Source: Oscheius onirici (Eukaryota; Nematoda; Chromadorea; Rhabditida; Rhabditidae). Taken from it: a DNA stretch of 64,000 nt. The notes beneath the pieces are model-generated. The model did no database searches. It was not told where the DNA came from and was given only the letters and a program-made list of their open reading frames with translations. This document shows positions 53,552-64,000 of this stretch, piece by piece; positions within the stretch are counted from its first letter, which is position 1; each line of letters starts with the position of its first letter. The stretch is from the NCBI GenBank assembly GCA_932521025.1, contig OW051469.1:9622398-9686397 (forward strand). The letters are read 5' to 3'. The translations under genes and the position numbers were made by a program.

Positions 53552-56500
53552 TTAATCGTGCGTCTTCTGATTCATCCGGCGCTTGTAAATGTCCCGAGCT
53601 CCGGCTCCGCCGGCTCCCTCTCCGTCACTGTCCGAATTTTGACGGCGTCGTTTTGGCACCAAGCTATAGTCTCCACTAGCGTAGGCCTGCAAGTACTGGA
53701 TTTCAGGAAAATATTGTATTTTTAAGCTTTTTAACGCTTACTCGAGTAAAATCTTTCTTTACTAAAGTGCAATGGTGTCCGTCTGTCTGTAGTGGTGTCC
53801 GCACAGTTGTCGAGACTAGCGTAACATGTCAAGTTTTGTCATGTTAATCTTTTATCGAACGAGATAATTTTTTGAGGGGAACGCGTCTGGGTCTGGGTGA
53901 ATCTAAACTATCTAAAGCGCGATGGTGTCAAAATTTGGACGGCCGTTGTTACGTACTTGAGCAAGGGCGACGAAAGCCGTCGTAGACGGCTGGTTAAGGC
54001 AAAAAAAGGAGGGAAACTCACTACATTTGGGTCAGTTGTGGTGGCTAGAAGCTGGTAGAATTCCTTCTTGACGTCCTCAACCTTCATCGGGCCGAGCATT
54101 GTGCCATTTTCGATTTTTATCGACGGGTCGACGGCTGGGACTGAAAAAGAGGAGCATTAGAAGAGAACTGTAAAAATTGGCTTTTTCCGCAGTCACGTAT
54201 TCAAAAGATAAAGATTCGGAGAGTCCAGATGAGCCTGAGTCCAAATGAGATGAGTAAACAGCCGTTTGTAACTGTCTCCTGGCAATTGGAGTCTCCGCAT
54301 TTTTATACCAACTTTATTTTTACTTCGAATCTTTAGTGCCTCCTTTCAATCGAAAGCAAAAGAGAATCATCGCGCATTATTTGAAAGACTTCGGAGCATT
54401 ATCCGGTATCGTTCCGTCATCAAATCTTTTTTCAAAGAAGTATGTTTTGACTATTTTTCTAACGACGTGGACGGGTAAAACCCGTTTTGGTCGAGTTTAA
54501 CAAAAGTTCAGGACGTCTGAGTACTACGCGCTATCCCGCTCCAATATGGCGTTTAAAATTGAAAAGTCTGATGTACAGAAAAAGGGTTATTTTGGCCAAG
54601 CATAAGGACAAAAAAAAGGCTTTAAAATAATTAAAACCCACTAGTTGGCGGCTCATACTTCTGTAGAATGTTGATCAGCGAGTCCACATTGACAAACGGT
54701 CCTCTGAAGCTGTGCGGCGGTGGAATTGAGGCCAAGAGTTGTGCCACAGCTGGCGGAGCCGGAAAGACGCCTCCAGGAATCGGATGGTAGCTTCCGGCCG
54801 TCACGTTCCTCGGCTTGAACGGAATCATCTGGTCCGTGTCGGGACGCGGATAGCTGCAATATGCGAGACTTTAAAAAAGTGTTTAGTTCGTTCTTTTTGG
54901 TTAAAAATACCCCAAAAAATTGTAATTTTCCCCTAAATATGGAAGAAAAACGAACCCTCCAAGTTCGACGTGAGAAGCTCCTCCGCCCATCACGACACTG
55001 GCGGCCTGGGGACCATGAGGGCTCTTCTGAGTCGTTCCATTGGCTGCTGCTGCCGTAGTCGATGATGTGGCAACGCCACGAAGCGGTTTCTGCAAGGCTC
55101 GATGATGGTTGTGGCTGCCAGTCTAATCTTTGCTTTTTAAAATCGGTTTTGGTAATTATGCAGAACCTAGATACAAGTTTGTTCACGAAATCGTTAACAT
55201 TTTGGTATTTTAGAAGACCATAAGCTGCGGAGAAAAACAAGTTGACGAATTCTTCCAGTTCAATTTTCGTTTAACCTTTTAAAGTTTTAAATACATATCC
55301 ACTTTAAATTGCTCCCACGTCTCTGTGTGTGTTTGTGTGTCTGTCTGTCGGAAGCTTTAATTGGCAATCAAAATTGAGCAATTTGTGCGCACAATTAAGG
55401 GGAAAGGAGTTAGTGTAACAAGTTTAGACAAGTCACTATTGGGAGAGTGCGAAGACTTTGCTTCTGATTTTGGTAGTTCCTATATAGAAACAGTTTTCAA
55501 GTGGTTCAGGCAAAGGAAAAAAAGGGGGGATAGTAGGTAACTTTAGCCCTGGAAGGGCATTGCCAACCATGTACTATAAAAAACGCATTCCGATATACGA
55601 ATGCTCAACGACTATTTGGCTGCGAAAAAAGTAACATTTCGGTATTTTTAAGAAAATTGGTTCAAGCGTTCAAACGAACAGATTAAATGGCAATTAAAAC
55701 AGAAAACGGTTACATTTTGAACTAGTTCTTAGCGGTCCCCCAAACTTTTGAACCTACATGATAGCCCATAATTCTGAGCTGTTCCGTTGTGCAGGGAAAC
55801 AGATTCATGAATTTGTAGCGGTCAATCAGCATGGCAGCATTGTCGTGGTCCATTGAGACATCTCGTCGGCGTTGATCCACTTTCAGTGTCGACGACAAAT
55901 CACCGACAAGACTCTCGAATTCGAGGTACTTGTCCCATATTTCACTGAAAATGGCTATTTTACAGAGAACAAAAAATGGGCAGTTTTGTCGAAATTTTGA
56001 TTAAAAAGATGAAGAAAACGTACTGTTGTTTGTCGGCCGGCATGACATTAGAAGTCAGGACGCGCTCAAAAACGACTCGCGTGTTATTGTCCTCGTTCAG
56101 ATGGGAGAGAAAGTCGACGTAGGCGCAAGCGTATTCCGGATCGTCGCCGTACTTTTTCAAGCCGAGATCAAAGATGCGAATGGCTACATCCTTGTCCTGA
56201 AATTTGCTGTTTTGCAACTTAAAAAAATTTATCGGAAGAGTCATGTTGAGCAAAAGTATAAAATGACCATTTTTAAAGAGAGAGGGAACCGATGTGCTTG
56301 CTTGAATAATTGTGCAAGTTTCGAGTAAATTATTTTTCAAGTAACGCTATTAAGCTTCAAGTTGAAATCAAAACAAGAGAGACTTATTTTGAGTCATACA
56401 GGTCGAAAAAAAGGTAAAATGCATGTTTTTTGACATATTTTCATTCAAAGTTTCTCAGTTTTTTTTTCAAAGAAACAAACCTTTGAGCAGTAGTACTCCA

Positions 56501-59245
56501 TGAGAGCAGCAGCCACAAAGATATGATGAGTCGATCTCGGATCCTCTCTGGCCCGCTTGAAAACTGACCTTGTGGCTTTGACTCCTTCCGTCCGACGGAC
56601 AAACTTCATCATCTGCACGTAAGTCTAAATTTTTCAACTTTTACGTTTTTTAGGCTAAAAAGTACCAAAGTCGGGTCGTGATAGTCAATAGCCAGCAGTT
56701 TTTCGTAAATTGCCCTGACGGCATCAAATTTCATCCTCTCTTCCTCGAAATCGGCGTAGGCAAAGTAAATCAGCTGCGAATCCTTCATTAGGCCGTTGAT
56801 GGCTCGCTCGAAGAGCTCTGAAAACGGAAAAAGAGGTTTTGGGAGTTTTCAATGAAAATTTAACATCCGGAAACTTTAACGGGAAATTTTACAGAGCTTT
56901 GGAACGTTTTAGCTGTAAAAATTGCTCATAACCTGCCGAAAAATGGAAGTGAATAGTCATAATTCCCTTTGAAAATCTTTTTTAATCTAATTTAAATTGC
57001 TCCCAGGTCTCTGTGTGTGTTTCTGTCTGAAGCTCTAATTGAGGATAAGGAGGGGAGTTTTGTGCACAAATTAGTTTTTAACAAGTCGCGACAGGAAAAG
57101 CAAGTGCGCGAAGTGCTCTTACAAGTTTCTTATTAGGGCTATGTGACTGGAACAGAGTGACAAGGGGAGAAGGGACAGCAGGAGAATTCGCTAAAGCTAG
57201 GAACAGGCCGGGCGACCCGTTCAAGTCCAACATTTTGAAATTCGGCTTGAGAGGGAGCGGGTTCAAATACGATTTCGGTAGGTTCTTTGGAGGGTCAGAG
57301 AGAGTACTGGAGGAGAGTAACAAAGGAGGAATGAAAGGGAAACCACGACTAGGGCTCCGTGACAGAGCGAAGTCATGAATTTCTACTTTAGCCCTGGAAG
57401 GGCGTTGCCAACCTTGTTAGTAAAAACGAGACAAACTTACGAATCGTTTCGGCCGTGAAGATCTGCGCCGGCTTGACATCTCCCTTCGCTTCCAGTTTCT
57501 TCGTTGCCTCCTGTAGGAACTGACTGGCTTCGTACCAGACGTCCGGATAGTAGCCTAGACACAGCAGAGCCTGTTCATACGCATAGACGACTCTCTTCGC
57601 AAACTGGGCGTATTCTTCCGTCTCCAGCGGGTTCGACTTCTCCCATTGAATGTACTTTTTCCACATTTCGATCTGCTTAATCTCTTGCGTCGTTCCGCGA
57701 GACGGTACAGAGACAGCTTGCCGATTAATTCCTCTCGTCACTGTTTCCAGGATTTTGGTAACCTTCTTGGCCTGCTGGTATTCCTTGTTGCGCTCAGAGA
57801 TGAGTTTTTCTGCCAGCGTAGGGTTGATTCCGCGCTCGTAGGCACAATAATCGGACCAGAGAGTTTCAATGTTGAGCATGGGCGTCGAAACGGCGCTCTG
57901 AAAGACCTTCCTCACGGCCGTGATACGCTGATTTTCGGCGTACTGTCCGACGGCGACGACATTCTTCAGGAAAATGACGTAATCGTTGTAGATTGAGTAG
58001 GAGTGAATGTCGAGGCCGACCTTATCGATAGCGAAGTTGTAAGAATTGGCCATTTTTTCTCTAAAAAGGAATTATTGAAGTGAAAAAAGGCGGTACCTGA
58101 AGGAGGCGAGATGTCCCTTCGTGTCCTTGACGTAGCTGACGTACGTCTTCCACAAGTCAATGTTCAGAACGGGACAGAGACAGCGTCCGAAGATGGCTTC
58201 GACATTTTCCAGATTCTTGCCGCGGTACTGAAAATTAGCGGGGTTAAGTCAGTGGAAAAAAGAGGGAGGGAATAACGCGGAAACGTAGGATATTCGAGCA
58301 AGTTTTCTGACTGAGCATCCTACGTTTGCGTGATATATCGGTCTCTCAGCAAGCTAAATGAGGATATATTTTTTATGGATCGCGTAGAAATCGCCACAAG
58401 TCGAAAATTTAGTGGTTTTGGGGCTAAAATTGGATACACAGCGAAAGTTATCGCTCTACAGAACTTTTGGTTTGAAACGCTGTGCAGGTTACTGTAATTT
58501 CGGCGGTTATCCTAAAATTGAACAAGCCTGAAAAATGGGCTGCTAACAGCCCCAAAAATAACTGCATTCCTAAAAAAATTTAGTGGTTAGTCAGTGTTTC
58601 GTAGGGGAAAATTAAGCGATTTATAGCCACCAGTTTTCTGTTTGAAAATCCGTCCGAATACAGTAGAAAAAAATGGCAAAACCCCGTCCCAACAAGCCCC
58701 CAGAATCTTCATTTTCTCACAAATTTGAAATCGACCCAAAATTGAACGATTTATTTGTTCTGTTCTCAAGATATAGTATGTTACGACGTGACCGCTTTAG
58801 CCTGAGAAGAGCCAGTTGGGGCTAAAATACGTCATTTTACTATCAAAAAGTAATATTTGAACATTTGGGAATTAATTTTCATTCGATGGGTCAGAAAATG
58901 AAACTAACCTCATGATCGATGTAAGCCTTCCAGTAGCGGCCAGAGTTGGGAAATTGCTTGACGAGCTTCTCGTAGAAGGCCCTAGCTTGGTCGATTGGTC
59001 GTGCCTGAAATTTGGAAAGTTTGATGACGTAAAGTCTAGAATTTTTTGACGAAGGCAACTGTGATCGCTTTGAAGCCACTTTATAGGATGATTGTGATCG
59101 AATGGTGCATAAATAAACGGCCTGCATATTTTGTAAAAAAAAATATAGGTTTCACCTGTGACTCTCTCAGCAGAATGTTCCAGGCGTCGACGTCGTACGG
59201 ATTGTTCTCGATGCGTCTCTCCGGAGTCAAGATTGACGCGTTCAT
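53552..59245 (-). CDS. suf-1: Cleavage stimulation factor subunit 3 (CstF-77 / suppressor of forked)
   Basis: Scaffold of the CstF complex in nuclear mRNA 3'-end cleavage and polyadenylation. Starts [20 protein letters not shown] and proceeds through a long series of HAT (half-a-TPR) repeats, e.g. [58 protein letters not shown] and [18 protein letters not shown] Pro-rich CstF-64-binding-type region follows ([38 protein letters not shown]). The C-terminal tail ends [14 protein letters not shown]. All recognised exons have normal splice sites; exons between about 55100 and 55770 were not all checked. The start is right after CTTCAGG, a trans-splice-type site, 158 bp downstream of mrpl-10 on the same strand. 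Introns carry a Helitron-like unit and two copies of another repeat. Confidence 0.93.
53752..53993 (+). mobile_element. Helitron-like non-autonomous element, copy in suf-1 intron
   Basis: 242 bp, TCTTTCTTTACTAAAGTGCA to a terminal hairpin and CTGG. Inserted between A and T with no duplication. Near-identical to 41832-42070; this copy has one duplicated GTCTGG unit and fewer CTGT repeats. Confidence 0.75.
55300..55571. repeat. Interspersed repeat in suf-1 intron, copy 1
   Basis: Begins TTTAAATTGCTCCCACGTCT and ends TTTAGCCCTGGAAGGGCATT. The end blocks and the [18 protein letters not shown] block recur at 56990-57413. Confidence 0.6.
56990..57413. repeat. Interspersed repeat in suf-1 intron, copy 2
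   Basis: TTTAAATTGCTCCCAGGTCT at the start and TTTAGCCCTGGAAGGGCGTT at the end, as in copy 1 at 55300-55571. The longer middle part (57150-57380) is unrelated to copy 1. Confidence 0.6.
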
Positions 59246-59403
59246 CCTGAAGTTTCCTCTTATTAAATCTTATGAAAATGGCAAGAGAAAGTGAGAGAAT
59301 TAAGCTCCAGAATATAGAAATATGAGGAACGTTCTGGGGAAAAAACGATTCAACGAGACAAAAATAACAATCCTAGGAGAAAAAAAGTTGATAAAAATCG
59401 ATA

Positions 59404-60739
59404 TTATTTCGCTTCTTGATTGGCGAGATGTGTGAGGCTGGCAACGAGCTGGCGCTGTGTAGAATCGAGCGTCATCGGTAGCTGACCGAGCTGCGTCGTG
59501 AGAATTTGGACCGTCTGGGCACGGAGATCTTCCATCGAGGCCAGTTCGGCCAGAGTACGGGCGTCTTTCATCGAAAGGATACGGTTGTCCACGACCATGA
59601 CTGAAAAAGAAAAACAGTGTATTTGGGCATTTTCCGAAAAGGCTTTCGGTTAATCAGTTCACTAACAGACATCTTATCACTGCGCCATGATGATTCCTTT
59701 AACTCAATTTCAGAGTTTTCTTCGGTTTTACACTCACAGGCTTGTCAGCATTTTACACGCTTAGTTCGATGAACAATTTCCCCTTTCCCTACCAATGTTT
59801 GTCTCATACGACAAATGAATATATCTATCTATCTAACAAATGAACAATTGGGTGGAAATGGTAAAAAAACACGAGAAATGGCTGTTTGGAACGTTCCTCC
59901 TGAACCATTTTTTTTTCGATTTCAGACAACTTCTGACGAAAGGTTTTCGGCTGTTCAATGCCCTCGTTACCTTCGAATTTATGCCGGGCTGCTTGAAAAA
60001 GAAACTGCGAGAACGAGCTTACCGAGAGGAACGAGCCAATTGAGTTTGTCCGTTTCTTGGACGACAGCCTTTAAATCTGTGATATCTTTTCCGCAAAGAA
60101 TCGCATTACTTCCGCACATCGTCACTTCCAAACTCGATAATGGCGTTCCCTCGATTACCTTCTTCATGATTTTGTTGCTGTAGTTTCGGAACTCTAGGCC
60201 CTTTGTTCGTAGTCTAAAAAGGTTTTTTATGCAAAAAAGTTAGCTAGAAACGCACTGATTTTTGGAAAACCACAAATTTCTGCCGGCTACGGGAAGAAAT
60301 TGGCAGATGGCGAGGACGTGGTATTCTTCACTGACAAACCACTTTTTGACCAGTTGCGCCAGGGCGAGCTCGACGTCATCGTACTGGAAAATGGCATGAT
60401 TTAGGCTGAAAATGATAAAGATAAACCTTTTGGCTTTTTTCCTTGGCCTGCCGATACAAAAAGCCGGGAGGAATGCAGGCGTTTAGCTGTTTCGGCAGCA
60501 CCGGCTGGAGGGCTGCTTCGAAGAGTCGTCTCCTGAAATTTAGTTAGTTTTTACAGGAAGATCTCTTCAGAGAGTCAATTTTTTACTTTTTTGTATAAAA
60601 ATGATGAGAAAAACTACAAAAAAGCGTACCTGTACGGCCGAGGAGTAGGTCTGGGATATTTTGAAGAAACCAGACGGGTCGAGGTCGATGAAAGCACTCT
60701 GGCCGAGAGAACAATTGACGGTTGAAGGGAATTGAGCAT
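59404..60739 (-). CDS. mrpl-10: Mitochondrial ribosomal protein L10 (uL10m)
   Basis: Component of the mitochondrial large-subunit stalk base. Starts MLNSLQPSIVLSARVLSSTS, an Arg/Ser-rich leader typical of mitochondrial import, 2 nt after CTCTTCAG (trans-splice-type). Body: RRRLFEAALQPVLPKQLNAC, LRTKGLEFRNYSNKIMKKVI, SLEVTMCGSNAILCG. The C-terminal segment ILSMKDARTLAELASMEDLR then QTVQILTTQLGQ matches the conserved end of uL10m. Five exons (60739-60630, 60534-60427, then about 60387-60250, 60214 to about 60023, and 59601-59404). Same strand as suf-1, whose start lies 158 bp downstream, and divergent from the exonuclease gene at 61097. Confidence 0.82.
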
Positions 60740-61096
60740 TTCTGAAGAGAAAAACTGTATTTTGAAGATTAGAAAAGGAACAAAAGAAAAAAGAGCATTC
60801 TGCGGGTATTTCAACGTCGTTCTTGTATTTTTGCTGTTGTCACTGCATTCTCTATGCCTTGTTATGCTTTTAGACAAAATTTACAGGAAAAAAAGTAAGA
60901 AGAAAAGGAAAAAAACAAGGCGTTTTGTTGTTTCGAAGAGAGAACTCGATATATATTTCAGGCTGGTACGCAAAATTGCGTTCAAGTAAGTTTATTTCAC
61001 GCACTTTTGCGTACACCACCTAGGTTTCTGTTTTTTTTCTCCTCCGTCTTCTTTTTCTCCGAATGTTTATATACTGCCTAATAAACATCTTTCAGA
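60740..61096. promoter_or_regulatory. Divergent promoter region between mrpl-10 and REXO4-type gene
   Basis: 357 bp between opposed starts, AT-rich, with TACGCAAAATTGCGT-type palindrome near 60966 and GCACTTTTGCGTAC near 60999. Both genes begin a few nt after TTTCAG/CTTCAG acceptors. Confidence 0.5.
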
Positions 61097-62176
61097 ATGG
61101 CCAAATTAAAGGGAGCTGCAAAGGCCGTAGAAGCAAAAGACCTCTCCCCAGCGTGGAAAGTCCTCCAAATGGTGAAAGTGTCCCACAAACATTTTATCAT
61201 CGTTTCTTGCAGAAACTTAGCGAAGAAAAGGCCAACAAGGAACAAGATAAAGAGAAATTAAAGCAGAAAGCGGCCGAAGATGATGGCGAATTCACAGAAG
61301 TTGTATCGGTAAGTTTTGTTTATAGTTTTCCAAGTTGTTAGCTAAAATTTTCACAAAACAGCTTTCAGAAAAAGAACAAACGAAAAAGGAAGCTTCAAAA
61401 AGCCCTGGAAGACGTAAAAGAAGCCGAATTCGATCTGAAAAGAGCCAAAACGGGAGAAGTTCCGGTGTCATCAGCTAACAAAACGAGGTTTTCTGATTTT
61501 TGAGTACAAACATCAAAAATTCAGCGGAGAGCCTACTCCAATCATGGCAATCGACTGCGAGTACGTCGGAGGCGGTCCAGAAGGCCGTGTGGACATGCTA
61601 GCTCGAGTTTCGATTGTAAACGAGGACGGAGCTGTCGTCTATGACAAATATGTCAAGCCGATGGATAAAGTCACAGATTTTCGGACTCATGTCAGCGGAA
61701 TTCGGCCTCATGACCTTCACCACGGTATTTTGTGCTTATTTATTAAATTCTAGCTAAAATTTCCAGCAATTCCATTCCAAACAGTCCAAATGGAAGTCTT
61801 CAAAATGCTCAAAGATCGCACGATTGTCGGTCATGCTGTCCACAATGATTTTAGGGTAAAATTTTAAATTTTCCCTCCTAATTTAGCGTCTTCTAGGTTC
61901 TAAACCTCACACACAAGCGAAAAGAAACACGCGACACGGCGAAATGCAGCATTCTGAAAGAACTGGCCAGTTACAAGGGATCGGTTAGTTTTGCAGTTTT
62001 CATCTAAAATTGTAAGTTTTCAGCATCCTTCCCTGAAGATTTTAGCCAAAAACGTCCTCGGAATCGACATTCAGACAGGAGAACACGACTCAATCACCGA
62101 TGCCCGTGTAGCTCTTCGTCTCTACATGCATGTACGGAAGCGCTGGGAGCAGGAAATCAAGCGGTTCCATCGCTAA
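61097..62176 (+). CDS. rex-4: REXO4-type DEDDh 3'-5' exonuclease
   Basis: Seven exons in frame (61097-61171, 61213-61308, 61369-61487, 61525-61734, 61767-61855, 61897-61983, 62024-62176), 276 aa. A Lys-rich N-terminal part ([20 protein letters not shown]), likely nuclear/nucleolar targeting, precedes the exonuclease domain. Exo I AIDCEYVG supplies D and E, Exo II is GHAVHNDF, Exo III is [14 protein letters not shown], so all four metal ligands and the catalytic His are present. These are features of REXO4/Rex4, implicated in rRNA processing. The ATG is 1 nt after CTTTCAG. Convergent with the ShK gene. The symbol follows the Rex4 family name. Confidence 0.85.
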
Positions 62177-62325
62177 CTTTTCTAGATTGTTCTTTGTTAA
62201 TTTTTTCTTGTTGTTATGAACGTTTTTGAACGAATAAAAGCTAGTTCAAGGGGTGTCAAATCCAGGCCTTGTGAGAAGCTGGACGATTCGAGAAATGGAC
62301 TGACTACCAGAAATCCAGTTCATTT

Positions 62326-63013
62326 TTAAGTACAAAAGCCACAGGTCTTTGGACACTGCTCCGTCATTACATTCTTATACAGGGTGTTGGAACAGAACTT
62401 GACTAGTCCGGCACAGTTGGACTGCCGTGTCCGAGGATTGCTCTTGTCCTGGCAATCTAAAGCCTATCTTTGAAAAAAAGAATAAAGATACTCACTGGAA
62501 GAAGAAGACGAACCACTGGTCACAACTGGAGCTGGAACAACCGAAGCCCCAGAACATTTGTTGCAGGTAGATGGACAGTTTTTCGTCAGCAGCTCATTGT
62601 ATTTTGAGTGCTCACAGAACTTTTTAAAGTTGGCACAGTTGATTTTACTGTTATCCAGACATGTGACTACCGAAGGGATTACAGGAGCGACAGGTACTGA
62701 AAGGTTACTGTATCTCGTCTCTCTCTGATCCCCACCTGGAGCAACTGGAACTGGAACCACTACTGGAGGAACTACTGGTTCTGGTTGAGGAAGCAGTGGA
62801 CCGGGTTGAGGCATAAGTTCAGGAACCAAATCCGTTTCGGCACAGCACAACGACGTTTTGGTACAAACGTCACCGGGCGTTGGACATTGTTCATTCAGAC
62901 AGGCTAAATGGGTTATGATGTCCAAAAAAATGTGGTGCCTTACGGCCCCGTTCCTTCATACACGTCTGGCCAAGAACAGAGCTGACGAAGATAAGAGATA
63001 GAATAAGAATCAT
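62326..63013 (-). CDS. Secreted protein with two ShK domains
   Basis: Four exons. Signal peptide MILILSLIFVSSVLG, then a Cys-rich segment (CMKERGP, CLNEQCPTPGDVC, SLCC). A Pro/Val-rich spacer (PEPVVPPVVVPVPVAP) comes next, followed by two ShKT-type units separated by a Ser-rich linker. The first is CLDNSKINCANFKKFCEHSK...CPSTCNKC; the second is CQDKSNPRTRQSNCAGLVKF...CPKTCGFCT, at the end of the protein. ShK domains are widespread in nematode secreted proteins (cuticle, glycocalyx or secreted enzymes) and do not by themselves indicate a toxin. Repetitive Pro-Val coding suggests slippage-prone DNA. Stop at 62326 is 150 bp from the stop of the convergent exonuclease gene. Confidence 0.85.
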
Positions 63014-63911
63014 TGTGAGTTTTGCACATCACATTGTCAGAAGGAAGCTTTTATATGCCTTGGGGATGTTTCCGGCCGATATAGCACATTGTTCACCACT
63101 GTGTTGTGCCAATTGAATTGCTTGTCCAGCGGGCTGCTTTGTTCCAAAAAAAAAAGATGGAGGGGAGAAGTGTGGTGATAGTCAATTAGGATGGGACAGA
63201 GAGACAGGTAGACTGACCTGAGTCCGTGGTCTGTTTTCAAACAGTATTGCCCCGAGATCAAACTGTACAAGCATTGCATTGGAGCCTGGCTTCAACCTAT
63301 TTACCTGCTTGTTTTCAAAAGTTATGAAGAAAAGGTCACCCACAACTTTTTGAGGGAAATCCGGTGCACTGTGGACGAATAATGAAGAATCATTGTGTGT
63401 GGCTGAAACAGCTCGATAGGCCTTCGTTCAGGCTTCAATTCTTTTTTTGAAAAACCTTTCTAGCCTCATCTTCTCAAAAGTTATGACCAGTTTGATCTTT
63501 TACCCAACTGCCAGAAACTATTCCGGACACTGTGGTCCTGAACTGATGTTCAAACAGTGTCGTACCGATGTCGGACTGCAAAGGCCTTATTTTTCATCAA
63601 CTTTTACTCATTTCTACATCGAAAGAACGTACAAAATGAGCGGTATATGAGCTCTGTAGAGAATCTCTTGCCAAAAGTAACAGAAATGAGAGACAGAGAG
63701 ACGGAGAGTCTGAGAGACTGACAATGAGAGTTGAGACTGATTGTGAGACTTACCAACGGAGTGAGAGAAATACATTTTAGACGCCGAAGAGAAACTACCC
63801 GAAATCTAATTAAAAACAAACGTTATAGTTTTGTTAGTTCCATTAGCTTTTTTAAAAAAGTGTTTAAATAAAGAAACTGTATAAAAAGTCGACGATAAGC
63901 ATCAGACTCCA
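63014..63911. other. Intergenic region at right edge
   Basis: No gene seen. The two sequences 63230-63260 and 63527-63560 (GTTTTCAAACAGTATTGCC / GTTCAAACAGTGTCGTACC) and their surrounding CCGATGTC-type words look like diverged copies of a short repeat. A GAGAGACAGAGAGAC tract lies at 63690-63720. Confidence 0.35.
63880..63887 (+). promoter_or_regulatory. TATA box of the right-edge gene
   Basis: TATAAAAA located 32 nt before the ATG at 63912. This implies a very short 5' UTR and suggests a highly or tissue-specifically expressed gene without trans-splicing. Confidence 0.5.
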
Positions 63912-64000
63912 ATGTGCTTTCGGAAGAAGACCTACGACAACGACTTGACTACCGGCAACACTCCAGCAGAAAGGAAGACGGAGCTGAGAAAGACGGAACA
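63912..64000 (+). CDS. Start of a plus-strand gene, truncated by the window edge
   Basis: Open frame MCFRKKTYDNDLTTGNTPAE continuing to the edge, with a TATA box at the right distance and a good start context (CCAATG). Basic, hydrophilic, no signal peptide. Too short to assign. Confidence 0.45.
   Translation, partial: MCFRKKTYDNDLTTGNTPAERKTELRKTE

Noticed and set aside
62326-63013. Calling the ShK-domain protein a toxin
   Set aside because: ShK units are common in ordinary nematode secreted proteins; nothing else points to venom function.

Overview
This window is a nuclear segment of a nematode, most likely a rhabditid. The genes have many short GT-AG introns (often 32-60 nt) with TTTCAG/TTTTAG acceptors. 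Several start codons sit 0-10 nt after an unpaired TTTCAG-type acceptor, as expected for spliced-leader trans-splicing. The recognisable genes fit a nematode: P-glycoprotein (ABCB) paralogs, a serpentine receptor, a PON/arylesterase, fan-1, suf-1 (CstF-77), mrpl-10, a REXO4-type exonuclease, a ShK-domain secreted protein and a nematode-type 5S rRNA. No prokaryotic features were seen. Species cannot be fixed from the sequence alone.

Layout. 1-8.5 kb: two tandem minus-strand full-transporter ABCB genes (the first runs off the left edge) with homologous upstream DNA, one copy carrying a TA-flanked MITE. 10.6-15.7 kb: three co-oriented minus-strand transcription-factor-like genes with different DNA-binding domains (FLYWCH, C2H2, homeodomain) that share a similar first two exons encoding an N-terminal CxxC module. 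15.7-19.4 kb: gene-poor DNA upstream of the homeobox gene. 19.4-20.9 kb: a serpentine receptor whose last intron carries a complete 5S rRNA gene on the opposite strand. 22.3-26.4 kb: a small Cys-rich secreted protein, a C2H2 protein and a divergently transcribed coiled-coil protein. 26.3-33.4 kb: weakly supported minus-strand exons, arrays of a dispersed motif around TGTCTAACTGTGG, and low-complexity GACAGAGA-type DNA. 33.4-39.7 kb: fan-1 with a plus-strand PP1-like pseudophosphatase nested in one intron. 40.2-44.0 kb: a PON-family gene with a hAT-type element in an intron, itself invaded by two head-to-tail Helitron-like units, then a small membrane protein. 44.6-51.6 kb: a third ABCB gene in the opposite orientation. 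52.5-63.0 kb: a secreted Lys-rich protein, suf-1, mrpl-10, the REXO4-type gene and a two-ShK-domain protein. The right edge holds the start of another plus-strand gene.

The main biological themes are (i) an ABCB family being homogenised by apparent gene conversion, both between tandem copies and between inverted copies 47 kb apart; (ii) a cluster of DNA-binding proteins built on a shared N-terminal exon pair; and (iii) dense non-autonomous transposon activity (hAT MITEs with 8-bp target duplications, Helitron-like units, a TA-flanked MITE, fold-back elements, tRNA-derived repeats). Exon coordinates were read by eye from splice signals and reading frame; homologies are from family knowledge, without database searches.
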